Assembly: GCF_026626745.1 (NCBI RefSeq) | Contig: NZ_JAPNJW010000001.1 | Coordinates: forward strand, 3,022,001-3,086,000 | Source: Nannocystis sp. RBIL2 | GTDB taxonomy: Bacteria > Myxococcota_A > Polyangia > Nannocystales > Nannocystaceae | Direction of reading: 5' to 3' | Length of the DNA stretch: 64,000 nucleotides | In this document: piece after piece, positions 33,071-41,749 of the stretch | Numbering within the stretch: the stretch's first letter is position 1 | Layout of the letters: each line of letters begins with the position of its first letter | The notes under the pieces: model-generated | Seen by the model: the letters and a program-made list of their open reading frames with translations, nothing else | Told to the model about the DNA's origin: nothing | Databases searched by the model: none | Made by a program: the position numbers and the translations under genes

Positions 33071-35749
33071 ATGGCTGCTCGTTCGCACATGTCCTTGAAG
33101 ACAGCCAATTCCGCGCTCCTCGCGGCGCTGATCGCCCTCGCCCCGGCCGGCGCCGCCGCCCACGTGTACGCCCCGCCGGCGCCGCAGCTGACCCGCGCGC
33201 CCGAGATGGTCGAGTTCGTGCCGGCCGACTACCCCGAGAGCGAGCGCGCCGCCGGGCGCCAGGCCGCGGTGGTCCTGCGCCTCCACATCGACGACACCGG
33301 CGCGGTCAAGTCGGCCGAGGTCACCGAGTCGGCCGGCCCGGCCTTCGACGCCGCCGCGGTCGCGGCTGCCCTCAAGTTCAGGTTCAGCCCGGCCGAGGTC
33401 GACGGCAAGCCCTCTGCGATCAGGATCGCCTACCGCTACGAGTTCGAGCTCGCGCCGGCCGCCCCGACCACCGCCGCCTTTCACGGCGTCATCAAGCGCC
33501 GCGGCACCGGGGCGCCGGTGCAGGGCGTCACTGTCACTGTCACCGCCCCCGGCCTGGCCGCGCCCGCGGTCGCGGTCACCGACGCCGCCGGTCGGTTCCA
33601 GTTCACCGACCTGCCCCCGGGGACAGCCACGGTCACCCTCGCCGGCGAGCGCCTGCCCGCGCTCGAGGTCACCGAGGAGCTCGAGTCGGGCAAGGAGCAC
33701 GACCTCGCCTACGAGGTCTCTCTCGTCGACCCCGAGCCCGAGGCGCCGAGCGGCGACGATCTCGAGATCGTCGTCGTCGCCCCGCCGCTGCGGCGCGAGG
33801 TGGTGTCGACGGCCGTGCGCGCCGAGGAGGCCGGCAAGGTCCCTGGCACCTCCGGCGACGTCCTGCGCGTGGTCGAGAGCTTGCCCGGCGTGGCCCGCAG
33901 CGCCGCAGGCTCGGGCCAGCTGATCGTCTGGGGCGCCGCGCCGCAGGACACCCGCGTCTACGTCGACGGCGTGCCGATCCCGCGCCTCTACCACGAGGGC
34001 GGCCTGCGCTCCGTGATCCATCCGATGCTGGTCGACAGCATCGAGCTGGTGCCCGGAGGTTACGGCGCAGCGTTCGGCCGCGGCCTCGGCGGCATGGTCT
34101 CGGTCGGCACGCGCACGCCCGACGGCAAGCGCGTGCGCGGCCGCCTCGCCGCCGACACCCTCGACGCCTCCGCGGTCGTCTCGGTCGCCCTCGACAAGCG
34201 CCAGCGCGTCCGCCTCGCCATCGCCGCTCGCGTCTCCTATCTGAAGCTCTGGGCCGATCGCCTGCTCGACCCCTCCGCCCGCGCCTTCTTGCCGATCCCT
34301 CGCTACGGCGACGGCCAGCTGCGCCTCTCCATCAAACCGACCTCGCGCGACCGCATCGAGATCGTCGGCCTCGCCAGCGGCGACCGGTTCTCGCGCGGGA
34401 TCCCCAGCGCCGATCCTGCCCTCGCGGTCCTCGACCAGCGCAGCCTCGACTTCGGCCGCGTCTACGCCCGCTGGACCCGCGACTACGACGACGGCGGCAG
34501 CCTCACGGTCACCCCCTTCGTCGGCTACACCCGCGCCCGCCAGGTCAGCAGTTACGGCGACGTCGCCACCTCTCTCGCCTCCAGCAGCTGGCTGGTCGGC
34601 GTGCGGGCGAATCGGCGGATCCGCGCCGCCCGCTGGTTGCACTTCGACGTCGGCCTCGACGCCGAGGTCAACATCACCGCGCTGGCGCGCCGCGGCTCGC
34701 TCGGCCTGCCCGCGCGCGAGGGCGACATCCGCGTGTTCGGCCAGCCCCCGCCCGACCAGATCGGCGGCGACGACTGGCAGACCACCTCCATCGGCCTCGC
34801 GCCCTACGCCCAGGCTGAGCTGTCCTTTTGGTCAGGCAAGCTGCGCGTGCTCCCCGGCCTGCGCATCGACCCATATGCGCGTAGCGTCAGCCGCCGCAAC
34901 CCGCCGACCCGCGGCGCCCCGGCCGTCGGTCTGTTCGAGCAGGACTTCGCGGTCGAGCCGCGCTTCGCCATCGTCGGCGAGCCGCACTGGCGCGTCCAGC
35001 TGCGCGGCGCCGCCGGCCTCTATCGCCAGATGCCCGCCGCAGAGGACCTCTCGGCGGTGTTCGGCAACCCGCGCCTGCCGACCTCACGCGCGCTGCACAC
35101 CGTCGTGGGCGCCGCGGTCAAGTTCACCAAGACCCTCTCGCTCGACGTCACCGCCTTCTTCACCCGCAGCAATCGCCTGGCGATGCGCAGCCCGGTCGAC
35201 TCGCCGCTGCCCGCCCAGGCGCTGGCGCCGATCGGCAGCGGCCGCTCCTACGGCGCGCAGCTCCTGCTGCGCCAGGAGATGTTCAAGGGCCTGTTCGGCT
35301 GGGTCGCCTACACCATCATGCGCTCGGAGCGGCAGAACGGCCCCGACGCGCCCGTGCGCGTGTCCGACTACGACCAGACCCACATCCTCACCGCGGTGCT
35401 CGCCTACGCCCTGCCGCGCGGCTTCGAGGTCAGCGGCCGGTTCCGCTACGCCACCGGCTTCCCGCGCACCCCCGTGGTCGGCGCCTATCACGATTCGACC
35501 TTCGACCGCTTCCAGCCGGTCTTCGGCGCCCACAATTCGACGCGGATCCCCGCCTTCGTCCAGCTCGACCTGAGGATCGGCAAACGCTTCGACATCGCCA
35601 AGACCCACCTCGACATCTTTTTGGAAGTGCTCAACGCCTGGAACCGCAAGAACGCCGAGGAGATCGCCTACTCGCCCGACTTCGCCGCCCGCGACTACAT
35701 CCGCGGCTTCCCCGTCCTGCCGGCCTTCGGCCTGCAGTGGGAGTTCTAA
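33071..35749 (+). CDS. TonB-dependent outer-membrane receptor with an N-terminal TonB-C-like domain
   Basis: 892 aa from ATG 33071; ATG 33089, which lies in a palindrome-family copy, would give a neater signal peptide (MSLKTANSALLAALIALAP). After the signal come a TonB C-terminal-like domain (about residues 45-128: FVPADYPESERAAGRQAAVVLRL, FDAAAVAAALKFRFSPAEVDGKP), a carboxypeptidase-regulatory-like domain (about 138-205), a plug (about 240-350: PGTSGDVLRVVESLPGVAR, GVPIPRLYHEGGLRSVIHPMLV) and a 22-strand barrel ending in LPAFGLQWEF. Combining a TonB-C domain with a receptor is uncommon outside myxobacteria and relatives. Substrate unknown; phosphate or phosphoester context is suggested by the operon. 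Confidence 0.88.
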   Translation: MAARSHMSLKTANSALLAALIALAPAGAAAHVYAPPAPQLTRAPEMVEFVPADYPESERAAGRQAAVVLRLHIDDTGAVKSAEVTESAGPAFDAAAVAAALKFRFSPAEVDGKPSAIRIAYRYEFELAPAAPTTAAFHGVIKRRGTGAPVQGVTVTVTAPGLAAPAVAVTDAAGRFQFTDLPPGTATVTLAGERLPALEVTEELESGKEHDLAYEVSLVDPEPEAPSGDDLEIVVVAPPLRREVVSTAVRAEEAGKVPGTSGDVLRVVESLPGVARSAAGSGQLIVWGAAPQDTRVYVDGVPIPRLYHEGGLRSVIHPMLVDSIELVPGGYGAAFGRGLGGMVSVGTRTPDGKRVRGRLAADTLDASAVVSVALDKRQRVRLAIAARVSYLKLWADRLLDPSARAFLPIPRYGDGQLRLSIKPTSRDRIEIVGLASGDRFSRGIPSADPALAVLDQRSLDFGRVYARWTRDYDDGGSLTVTPFVGYTRARQVSSYGDVATSLASSSWLVGVRANRRIRAARWLHFDVGLDAEVNITALARRGSLGLPAREGDIRVFGQPPPDQIGGDDWQTTSIGLAPYAQAELSFWSGKLRVLPGLRIDPYARSVSRRNPPTRGAPAVGLFEQDFAVEPRFAIVGEPHWRVQLRGAAGLYRQMPAAEDLSAVFGNPRLPTSRALHTVVGAAVKFTKTLSLDVTAFFTRSNRLAMRSPVDSPLPAQALAPIGSGRSYGAQLLLRQEMFKGLFGWVAYTIMRSERQNGPDAPVRVSDYDQTHILTAVLAYALPRGFEVSGRFRYATGFPRTPVVGAYHDSTFDRFQPVFGAHNSTRIPAFVQLDLRIGKRFDIAKTHLDIFLEVLNAWNRKNAEEIAYSPDFAARDYIRGFPVLPAFGLQWEF

Positions 35750-35881
35750 GGAGTGTCACGGCAAGTTTCACGCGCGTCGAGCCCGGTTGCGGGCATGCGA
35801 CTGCCACTTCGAGTGGAAGGCTCGCTTGCCCGCCACGCTCGCAACGGATACCTTTCTCACTCGAAGGTTCAGGACAAAGAG

Positions 35882-36214
35882 ATGTCGAGCTCGAATGTAC
35901 TCACGTTCACGGAGCAGAATTTCGAGCAGGAGGTCGTCCAGGCCTCCTGGTTCGTGCCTGTGTTGGTGGTCTTCACGGCGACCTGGGCTGAGCGCTGTCG
36001 CGAGCTCTTGCCGATCGTCGAGAAGATCGCGGACGACTACCAGGGCAAGGTCAAGGTGGGCACCCTGGACATCGACGGTGCCCCCGAGACCACTCAGAGG
36101 AACGGAGTCAAATCCGTCCCGACCTCCATCGCGTTCAGAGGCGGGAGCAAGGTGAGCATTGAGCCGGGTCTCACGAGCCAGGAAGTCCTGCTCAGTATGC
36201 TGTGCTTGGCATAG
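35882..36214 (+). CDS. Thioredoxin-fold protein lacking the first active-site Cys
   Basis: 110 aa from ATG 35882. The thioredoxin outline is clear: NVLTFTEQNFEQEV, VLVVFTATWAERCRELLPIVEKIA, GKVKVGTLDIDGAPETTQRNGVKSVPTSIAFRGG with the cis-Pro. The active site reads W-A-E-R-C instead of W-C-G-P-C, so only the second Cys remains. It cannot run the normal dithiol reaction; a chaperone or adaptor role, or glutathione-linked monothiol chemistry, is possible. No signal peptide. Confidence 0.85.
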   Translation: MSSSNVLTFTEQNFEQEVVQASWFVPVLVVFTATWAERCRELLPIVEKIADDYQGKVKVGTLDIDGAPETTQRNGVKSVPTSIAFRGGSKVSIEPGLTSQEVLLSMLCLA

Positions 36215-36537
36215 CCAGGACGGCGGCGCTGTAAGGTAGTGGATTGCTCCCGCCTCAAGCCGCATGACACCTGCGGTCACAACATGTCTCGAGAGGCATA
36301 TCGTGGCAACGACCTCGCGGCGCCCCGAACGCGGTCCCCGGCCCTCGACATGACCGTGAGAACATGTCCCATGCGCCATCTCCTCGCCCCGCCCGCTCCC
36401 GTCCGCGGCCCCACGCGCCCCATTCTGCCCCTGAGGACATGTCCCATGCGCCATCTCATCGCCCTCCCCGCTCCCGTCCGCGACCTCCCGCCCCGCCCGG
36501 CCTCGCACTCTTCTTGCTGCCCCTGAGGACAGGTCCC
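36215..36537. other. Intergenic region with tandem copies of a gene start
   Basis: Contains palindrome-family units at about 36284 and 36347 and three copies of a gene-start segment (36359-36560). No separate gene is supported. Confidence 0.5.
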
Positions 36538-36560
36538 ATGCGCCACCTCCTCGCCTTCGC
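36359..36560 (+). repeat. Three tandem copies of an RBS/start segment
   Basis: The block GAGGACATGTCCCATGCGCC, followed by (A/C)-TCTC-TCGCC, is repeated starting near 36359, 36427 and 36524. The third copy holds the true start ATG 36538 of the lipoprotein gene. Each copy would encode MRHL(L/I)A. The first two are in frame with each other, but stop at 36526. Confidence 0.7.
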
Positions 36561-37548
36561 CCCGCTGCTCGCCTGCGTCCCCGACCTCGACGTCGACCTC
36601 GCCCGCGTCGACGCCCCGCGCGTCCTGGCCGTCCGCGCCGAGCCGGCCGAGGTCGTGCCCGGCGAGCCGGTCGCGCTGTCTGCCCTCTACGTCGACGCCG
36701 GCGGCACCCTCGTCGACGGCCCGCTCGAGTGGGCCTTCTGCGCCGCCCGCCGCCCGCTCGCCGAGCTCGGGCCGGTCAGCCGCGCCTGCCTCGGGCGCGA
36801 CGGCGGCGCCCTGCTGTCTCTCGGGACAGGCCTCGCAGTCGACGCCCCCGCGCCCGCCGACGGCTGCCGCCTGTTCGGGCCCGAGCCGCCGCCCGCGACC
36901 GCCGATCAGCCGGCGGGGCGCCCCGTCGATCCAGACATCACCGGCGGCTACTACCAGCCGCTGCGGATCTTCGCCGGCGAGGACGACACCGACCTGACCC
37001 TGTTCCAGCTGCGGATCACCTGCGGCCTGGCCGGCGCCGACCAGCAGCAATCCGCCGAGTACCGCACCCGCGCCCGCCCCAACCGCGCGCCCGCGGTGGT
37101 CGCCCTCGAGCGCGACGGCGACACGATCGCGCCCGGCGTCGCAGCGACAGTCGCCCCCGGCGGCGAGCTGCCGCTGCGCCTGGTCTGGGAGACATGTCCC
37201 GAAGAACCAAGTTGCGGCGACGCCCTGTGCACCCTCGACGAGGCCGCCGACACCTGCCCCGGCGACTGCGGCGGCCCGATCGGCTGCGGCGGCGCCGAGA
37301 CCTACCTGCGCTTCGACCCGACCGCCCTGGAGCTCGTCACCGAGCGCGAGGCGATCCGCGTCGCCTGGTACGCCACCGGCGGCCGCTACACCGCCGCCCG
37401 CACCGGTCGCGCGCCGGACGAGCGCGAGGCCTTCAGCGACAACACCTGGACCGCCCCCGACGCGCCCGGCGATTACACCTTGTGGATCGTCGTCCGCGAC
37501 GACCGCGGCGGCGCCGACTGGCGCGAGCTGCCTATCCGCGTCGAGTAG
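36538..37548 (+). CDS. Exported lipoprotein with Ig-like segments and a Cys cluster
   Basis: 336 aa from ATG 36538. Signal peptide MRHLLAFAPLLAC with lipobox LLAC, then VPDLDVDLARVDAPRVLAVRAEPAEVVPGEPVALSALYVDAGG-type beta segments as in myxobacterial Ig-like lipoproteins, and a Cys cluster (CPEEPSCGDALC, DTCPGDCGGPIGCGG). The C-terminal part (APGDYTLWIVVRDDRGG) is again Ig-like. Role unknown. A palindrome-family copy (GACATGTCCCGAAG) lies inside the gene near 37191. Confidence 0.75.
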   Translation: MRHLLAFAPLLACVPDLDVDLARVDAPRVLAVRAEPAEVVPGEPVALSALYVDAGGTLVDGPLEWAFCAARRPLAELGPVSRACLGRDGGALLSLGTGLAVDAPAPADGCRLFGPEPPPATADQPAGRPVDPDITGGYYQPLRIFAGEDDTDLTLFQLRITCGLAGADQQQSAEYRTRARPNRAPAVVALERDGDTIAPGVAATVAPGGELPLRLVWETCPEEPSCGDALCTLDEAADTCPGDCGGPIGCGGAETYLRFDPTALELVTEREAIRVAWYATGGRYTAARTGRAPDEREAFSDNTWTAPDAPGDYTLWIVVRDDRGGADWRELPIRVE

Positions 37549-37902
37549 CCCCCGCTGCGCCCTCTCGCGGCGATGCGATCGATCGGTCGCCGCGACGACG
37601 CGGTCGAGCCGTCGTTCCGCGTCGAATCGCCCCAATCAGCCTTCGGCCGATGTCATGAATCGCTCGCCGCGACGGCGGGGCCGACGGCGATCCACGCATC
37701 CTGTATTTTTGCGCACGCGCGTCGCTCCGCGCACGTCGAGCGATACCGCGACGAGCACGGCTGCATACCCCTGACCCCGAAGACCGCCCAGGGTTCCTCC
37801 GATCGCGCCCGATCGCCGCCGATCCACGAATCGACGTCGACCTGCAATTGATCGACCCGGGACGAGGACCTTCCCCACGAGGTTGCCCAAACAGGCTTTC
37901 CC
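37549..37902. other. Intergenic region, nothing recognised
   Basis: No gene, terminator or palindrome-family copy is seen in this stretch; it should contain the promoter of the Cys-rich lipoprotein gene. Confidence 0.4.
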
Positions 37903-38442
37903 ATGAAAAAACACCCCACGCATTCACGATTCTCCTCCGCCCTCACGGCCCTTCTCCTCGTCACCGCCTGCTCCGAGCCGTCCGCCGACACGGAGAGCCG
38001 CACGATCAGCGCGCTGAACAGCGACGCTTCGGCAGAGGCCGTCCGGGGCTACGCCGAAGTCGCCGGCCCGGTGCTCCTGACCGACCAGACCCGCCCGGCG
38101 GCGCTCGCGAACTGCGACCCCCTGGCCCAGAATTGCCCGACCGGCGAAATGTGCGTCATCGCCTTCTTCTCTTTCGACGAATTCGAGTGCATCCCCGACG
38201 TCCACCCCGACGAGGGGAGGGCGTTCGCCCCCTGCGATTACTCCGACGCGTGCGCGCCGAGCTTCTTCTGCATGGTTCCCGCCGTCTCCCCCGAGTGCGA
38301 TCCGGAGGAGATCGGGTGCTGCGTCCCGGTGTGTGACCTCGAGGCGCCCGACTGCCCCGAGGATCACACCTGCGAACCCTGGTTCATCCCCGAGGAGGCC
38401 CCTCCCGGCCTCGAACACATCGGCGTGTGCGCCAACTTCTAG
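37903..38442 (+). CDS. Cys-rich lipoprotein
   Basis: 179 aa from ATG 37903. Signal peptide with lipobox VTAC, then a Ser/Asp-rich part, then 14 Cys (NCDPLAQNCPTGEMC, CDYSDACAPSFFC, ECDPEEIGCCVPVCDLE, CPEDHTCEPWF). The Cys spacing (CxxxxxxCPxxxxC) is the recurring pattern of small Cys-rich lipoproteins in myxobacterial genomes. Disulfide-stabilised, surface or periplasmic; function unknown. Confidence 0.75.
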   Translation: MKKHPTHSRFSSALTALLLVTACSEPSADTESRTISALNSDASAEAVRGYAEVAGPVLLTDQTRPAALANCDPLAQNCPTGEMCVIAFFSFDEFECIPDVHPDEGRAFAPCDYSDACAPSFFCMVPAVSPECDPEEIGCCVPVCDLEAPDCPEDHTCEPWFIPEEAPPGLEHIGVCANF

Positions 38443-39080
38443 CGCGCCCTCCGGCATCGCGAACATCCACGCTCGCGGCGCCGGTCCATCCGGCGCTGCG
38501 GGCCGTCGACGTCGACTGCCCATTCACCACGACCTCGCAATCGCTGCTTCTCGTCGCCGCACCGCCGTCGCCCGCTCGGCGTCCTGACGGGCGACGACGT
38601 GTGGGCAATGGTTCGAACGCGACGACGATCTGCGGACGCTCGCCGCCCATTCGCCGAGCACAACAATCGACGCTGTTCGGCCTTCGGCTCGGCGCCGATC
38701 TCGGCGTCGAGGTGCTGAACCGACGGCAGACAGTCGGCTTCAACGCCCTCGCGCGCCCGCGATTCGAGGTCGGCCGCCTCGCGGTGCGAGACGACCTCCT
38801 GACCGCGCTCGGCGGCGGCGTCCTGGTGTCGGTCGGCATCTCTGGCAACTGCCTCGGGTATGGACGCCCGCGCCCCGTCGTACCGCGCATCGACCCGTCC
38901 CAAAAGACAGTGTATCGCGGCGTCGCGCCGCGGCAGCGCACAGGAGGTCGCTCCAGTCGGCGAACGCTCGCCCGCGCGAACCTGTGCCGGCCCGCCCTCC
39001 GCAAAACCGGCCTCCGCGCGCCCTCGGGCGACCTCCCTTGTTCGGCCACCCGGGGGGGCGCATACTTTTCAGAGAAGACG
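38443..39080. other. Intergenic region with a fragment of the following gene
   Basis: The stretch has no complete gene. It contains a short piece similar to the next gene (38469-38558); the remainder gives open frames by base composition only. Confidence 0.45.
38469..38558 (+). pseudogene. Fragment of a beta-propeller gene copy
   Basis: Translated in the frame of the downstream gene it reads ALRAVDVDCPFTTTSQSLLLVA, matching ALRAVDIDCPFTTAAAVGDA with ALLVA in the intact gene at about 39477-39548. The DNA similarity covers about 90 bases. Likely a remnant of a former copy or of the same gene's earlier extension. Confidence 0.5.
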
Positions 39081-40103
39081 ATGATGACGATCGGCGCCGC
39101 GTCGAGTGGGTGGGAGCGAGCCGCACGGGCGGCCTTTGCCGGGCTGGCCGCCTCCCTGGTCGCCTGCCACTGGTGCCCCTGGGACAAGGACTGCGATCGC
39201 TGGTACGGCGCTGCCCACGACGCGCCGCTGCGGGTCGTCTCGCACAACCTCGCGGTCGGGCCCGGCGGGGCGCTGGCCGTGGCCGAGCAGGTCGAAGGGT
39301 TCCCCCGCCTCCGCTACGCGCCGCGCCCCAGCGGCACCAGCGTCGACCTGCACGCCGCGATCTCGCCGGCCGGCTTCGAATGTCCGCTCGTCGCAGTCGG
39401 CGATCGCGGCACGATCCTCGTGTCCGAGGACGACGGCGAGCGCTGGTCGACGCCCGCCACGCCGGTCCGCGACGCGCTCCGGGCCGTCGACATCGATTGC
39501 CCCTTCACCACCGCGGCGGCCGTCGGCGACGCCGGCGCGCTGCTCGTCGCCCGCACCAACCTCGACCTCTGGACCCCGCGCGAGACCGGCACCGACCGGA
39601 CCCTGCGGGCCGTGGCGCTCGCCGGCGACCTCGGCTTCGCCGCCGGCGACGGCGGCACCGTGCTGCGCAGCCTCGACCGCGCCGACACCTGGGCCCCGAT
39701 CGCGCTCGGCACCTCCGTCGACCTCGTGGCAGTCGAGTTCCTCGTCTACCCCAGGCAACGTGACACCGCGGTGATCGCCGGGGTCGACGGCGTGGTGTGG
39801 GCCAGCGACGACGACGGCGAGCGCTGGCGGGAGATCGACACCGGCCTGCCGGAGCCGCTGCTGCAGCTCGAGATCGGCCCGTTCTACCCGCGCGACGGTC
39901 GGCTCCAGCTGTCCCTCAGCATGCTGACCGACAGCGGCGTGTGGCACTGGTACGACCGCGCCGACGATCCGCTGAGCCTGCCCTACCCGCTCGAGCTGCG
40001 CGTCCACTCGTTCACCGAGGCCTCCATGTTCGGCGACCCCGGGCCGGTCGTGCTGGTCGAAGGCGGCCTGCAGGTCTGGCGCCCCTGCATGACGTGCGAC
40101 TGA
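39081..40103 (+). CDS. YCF48/BNR-like beta-propeller lipoprotein
   Basis: 340 aa from ATG 39081. Signal peptide ends in a lipobox-like LVAC. The mature part repeats photosynthesis-factor-type blades: VAVGDRGTILVSEDDGERWSTP, AAVGDAGALLVARTNLDLWTP, AAGDGGTVLRSLDRADTWAP, IAGVDGVVWASDDDGERWRE. Each has a GxxGxxxxSxDxGxxW motif. Such proteins are scaffolds or sialidase-like sensors; no catalytic residues are seen. A palindrome-family pair follows the stop. Confidence 0.8.
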   Translation: MMTIGAASSGWERAARAAFAGLAASLVACHWCPWDKDCDRWYGAAHDAPLRVVSHNLAVGPGGALAVAEQVEGFPRLRYAPRPSGTSVDLHAAISPAGFECPLVAVGDRGTILVSEDDGERWSTPATPVRDALRAVDIDCPFTTAAAVGDAGALLVARTNLDLWTPRETGTDRTLRAVALAGDLGFAAGDGGTVLRSLDRADTWAPIALGTSVDLVAVEFLVYPRQRDTAVIAGVDGVVWASDDDGERWREIDTGLPEPLLQLEIGPFYPRDGRLQLSLSMLTDSGVWHWYDRADDPLSLPYPLELRVHSFTEASMFGDPGPVVLVEGGLQVWRPCMTCD

Positions 40104-40139
40104 GACATGGCGATCGGGACATGTTTTGAAAGACATGCA
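40104..40139. repeat. Palindrome-family pair after the propeller gene
   Basis: GAGACATGG then GGGACATGTTTTGAAAGACATGC at the 3' end of the upstream gene; two to three units of the GGACATG family. Confidence 0.6.
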
Positions 40140-40253
40140 CGATAGTTTCCCGGCGAGGCCCGCCAGCGGCAGAGGCCGCCGAGTGGCTGCCAGGCTCGGC
40201 GACGGAGCCGGGCGAGCGTTGAGCACGCGGGCTCGCCCGTGGTATGGGGCCCC

Positions 40254-40775
40254 ATGCCCAAGCCGACGAACTGGAAGAAGCTCTTGAAGAAACTGAGCGA
40301 CGACCTGCTCGACGAGGCTCAAGACGAGGCGGACTTCTGTCTGGAACAGGAGGTGTACGAGCGCGTGATCGCGGACCACTGGCTCGGCCGCCCGGGGGCG
40401 TCCGAGGAGGCCCTCCGCGCGGCGGAGGAGCGCCTGGGGCTCGCGCTGCCGGCAGACTACCGGGCGTTCCTCGCGGCATCCAACGGCTGGTACTGCTGCT
40501 TGATGTTCCCGAACGGCCTCGCCTGCCTCCTGCCGGTCGAAGAGGTCCAGCGGTCGCACGCTTCGGAGGCCAACGTGGACTGGGTCATGCAGCACCACGC
40601 CTCGGAGCTGCAGGGGGTCGACCTCGGACGCGAGACGTTGCTCATCGGCGAGGGCGACGGCAACGAGTACATCTTCTTGCACCCCGGCAAGGGCCCCTGG
40701 GGCGTGTGCAACTGGGACCACGAGATTGGGATCACCCTGTTCCCCAGCTTCGAAGCCTTGATGCGCTCGCGGTGA
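40254..40775 (+). CDS. SMI1/KNR4 (SUKH)-family protein
   Basis: 173 aa from ATG 40254. Key family segments are visible: PGASEEALRAAEERLGLALPADYRAFLAASNGWY, and FPNGLACLLPVEEVQR, with a C-terminal GDGNEYIFLHPGKGPWGVCNWDHE segment. SUKH proteins commonly serve as immunity proteins to polymorphic toxins or as regulatory adaptors. No toxin gene is adjacent, so it could be an orphan immunity protein. Assignment to the family is good; the role is inferred. Confidence 0.85.
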   Translation: MPKPTNWKKLLKKLSDDLLDEAQDEADFCLEQEVYERVIADHWLGRPGASEEALRAAEERLGLALPADYRAFLAASNGWYCCLMFPNGLACLLPVEEVQRSHASEANVDWVMQHHASELQGVDLGRETLLIGEGDGNEYIFLHPGKGPWGVCNWDHEIGITLFPSFEALMRSR

Positions 40776-41047
40776 CGCCGCGCGGGACCGTGCGACCCCC
40801 GGCGCATCGACGCGCGCGACTTTTTCGCGCGAGGATTGTTGGCACCGCGCGCACTCTCCACAAACGCGACGGTCTCGATATTACTGTCCGCCGCTGCCGA
40901 CCCACTGTCACGATCGGCGGGCGCGGGGCGCGAGGGAACCCACGCCCCCACCTCGAGGCCGCTCGTTTTCGCACATCCGCGCCGACCGCGGATGCGTTAC
41001 CCTGGGGCCCGCAAGGCCCAGCGGGCCGGAAGACCGGAGGCCCAGAC

Positions 41048-41749
41048 GTGGAGCAGGACCGCAATTTCGTGTTCGAGCGCTACATCCCGCTGCTCGACCC
41101 CGACACTTTCTCGGACGTCGCCTTTTATCAGGAGCTCGAGCGGATCGGCTATCGCCAGGTCCTGCTGGGGGGCACCGGCGCGGCCGACCTGCCGGGGCTG
41201 ACGCTGAAGCTCAAGGAGCACACCCGGCTGCAGGTCGTGCTCTACCCGGCGGGCCCCGACTCGCTGGCGCCGGCGGACGTCGTGCTGCTGCCGGACGTGA
41301 TGAACTCCAACTCGCACTACGCGCGCCCGTTCGGGTCCGGCTCGGTGGCCACCGCGATGCAGGTCGCGCGTCGCGGCCTCAACTTCATCCCGCTGGCCTA
41401 TTTCATCATGGGCAACAGCACCGCGCGCTGGTACTTCGACGCCTTCCTGGTCCCGTCGCCGAAGATCATCCTCGGCTACGCCAGCTACGCGCGGATGGTC
41501 GGCTACCGCTACCTCGCGCTCGACTACGAGGACCCGGCGCTGGCGATCGACCCGAGCCTGATCGCCGCGATCAAGCAGGTGCCCGGGCTCCACCTCGTCA
41601 TCTCCGACGAGTTCGACCCCGCGAGCGGCCGCGAGGCCCTGCGCATGGGCGCCGACACCGTCGTCACGCCCTCCGACATCTTCGAGGACGCCGGCGACCC
41701 GCTCCGCCTCGCCCGCGAATTCCACGACGCCCTGCTCAGGCCCGCGTGA
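41048..41749 (+). CDS. Geranylgeranylglyceryl/heptaprenylglyceryl phosphate synthase family (GGGPS/PcrB)
   Basis: 233 aa from GTG 41048, supported by GGAGG 9 bases upstream. A TIM-barrel prenyltransferase: the N-terminal YIPLLDPDTF matches the LIDPDK phosphate/Mg site, then VLLPDVMNSNS, FIPLAYFIMG, ILGYASYARMVGYRYLALDYEDPA, and the C-terminal GADTVVTPSDIFED loop. The family joins a polyprenyl diphosphate to sn-glycerol-1-phosphate, the first ether-lipid step in archaea and a minor lipid in some bacteria. Only 4 bases overlap (GTGA) the cyclase downstream. Chain length cannot be read. Confidence 0.85.
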   Translation: MEQDRNFVFERYIPLLDPDTFSDVAFYQELERIGYRQVLLGGTGAADLPGLTLKLKEHTRLQVVLYPAGPDSLAPADVVLLPDVMNSNSHYARPFGSGSVATAMQVARRGLNFIPLAYFIMGNSTARWYFDAFLVPSPKIILGYASYARMVGYRYLALDYEDPALAIDPSLIAAIKQVPGLHLVISDEFDPASGREALRMGADTVVTPSDIFEDAGDPLRLAREFHDALLRPA

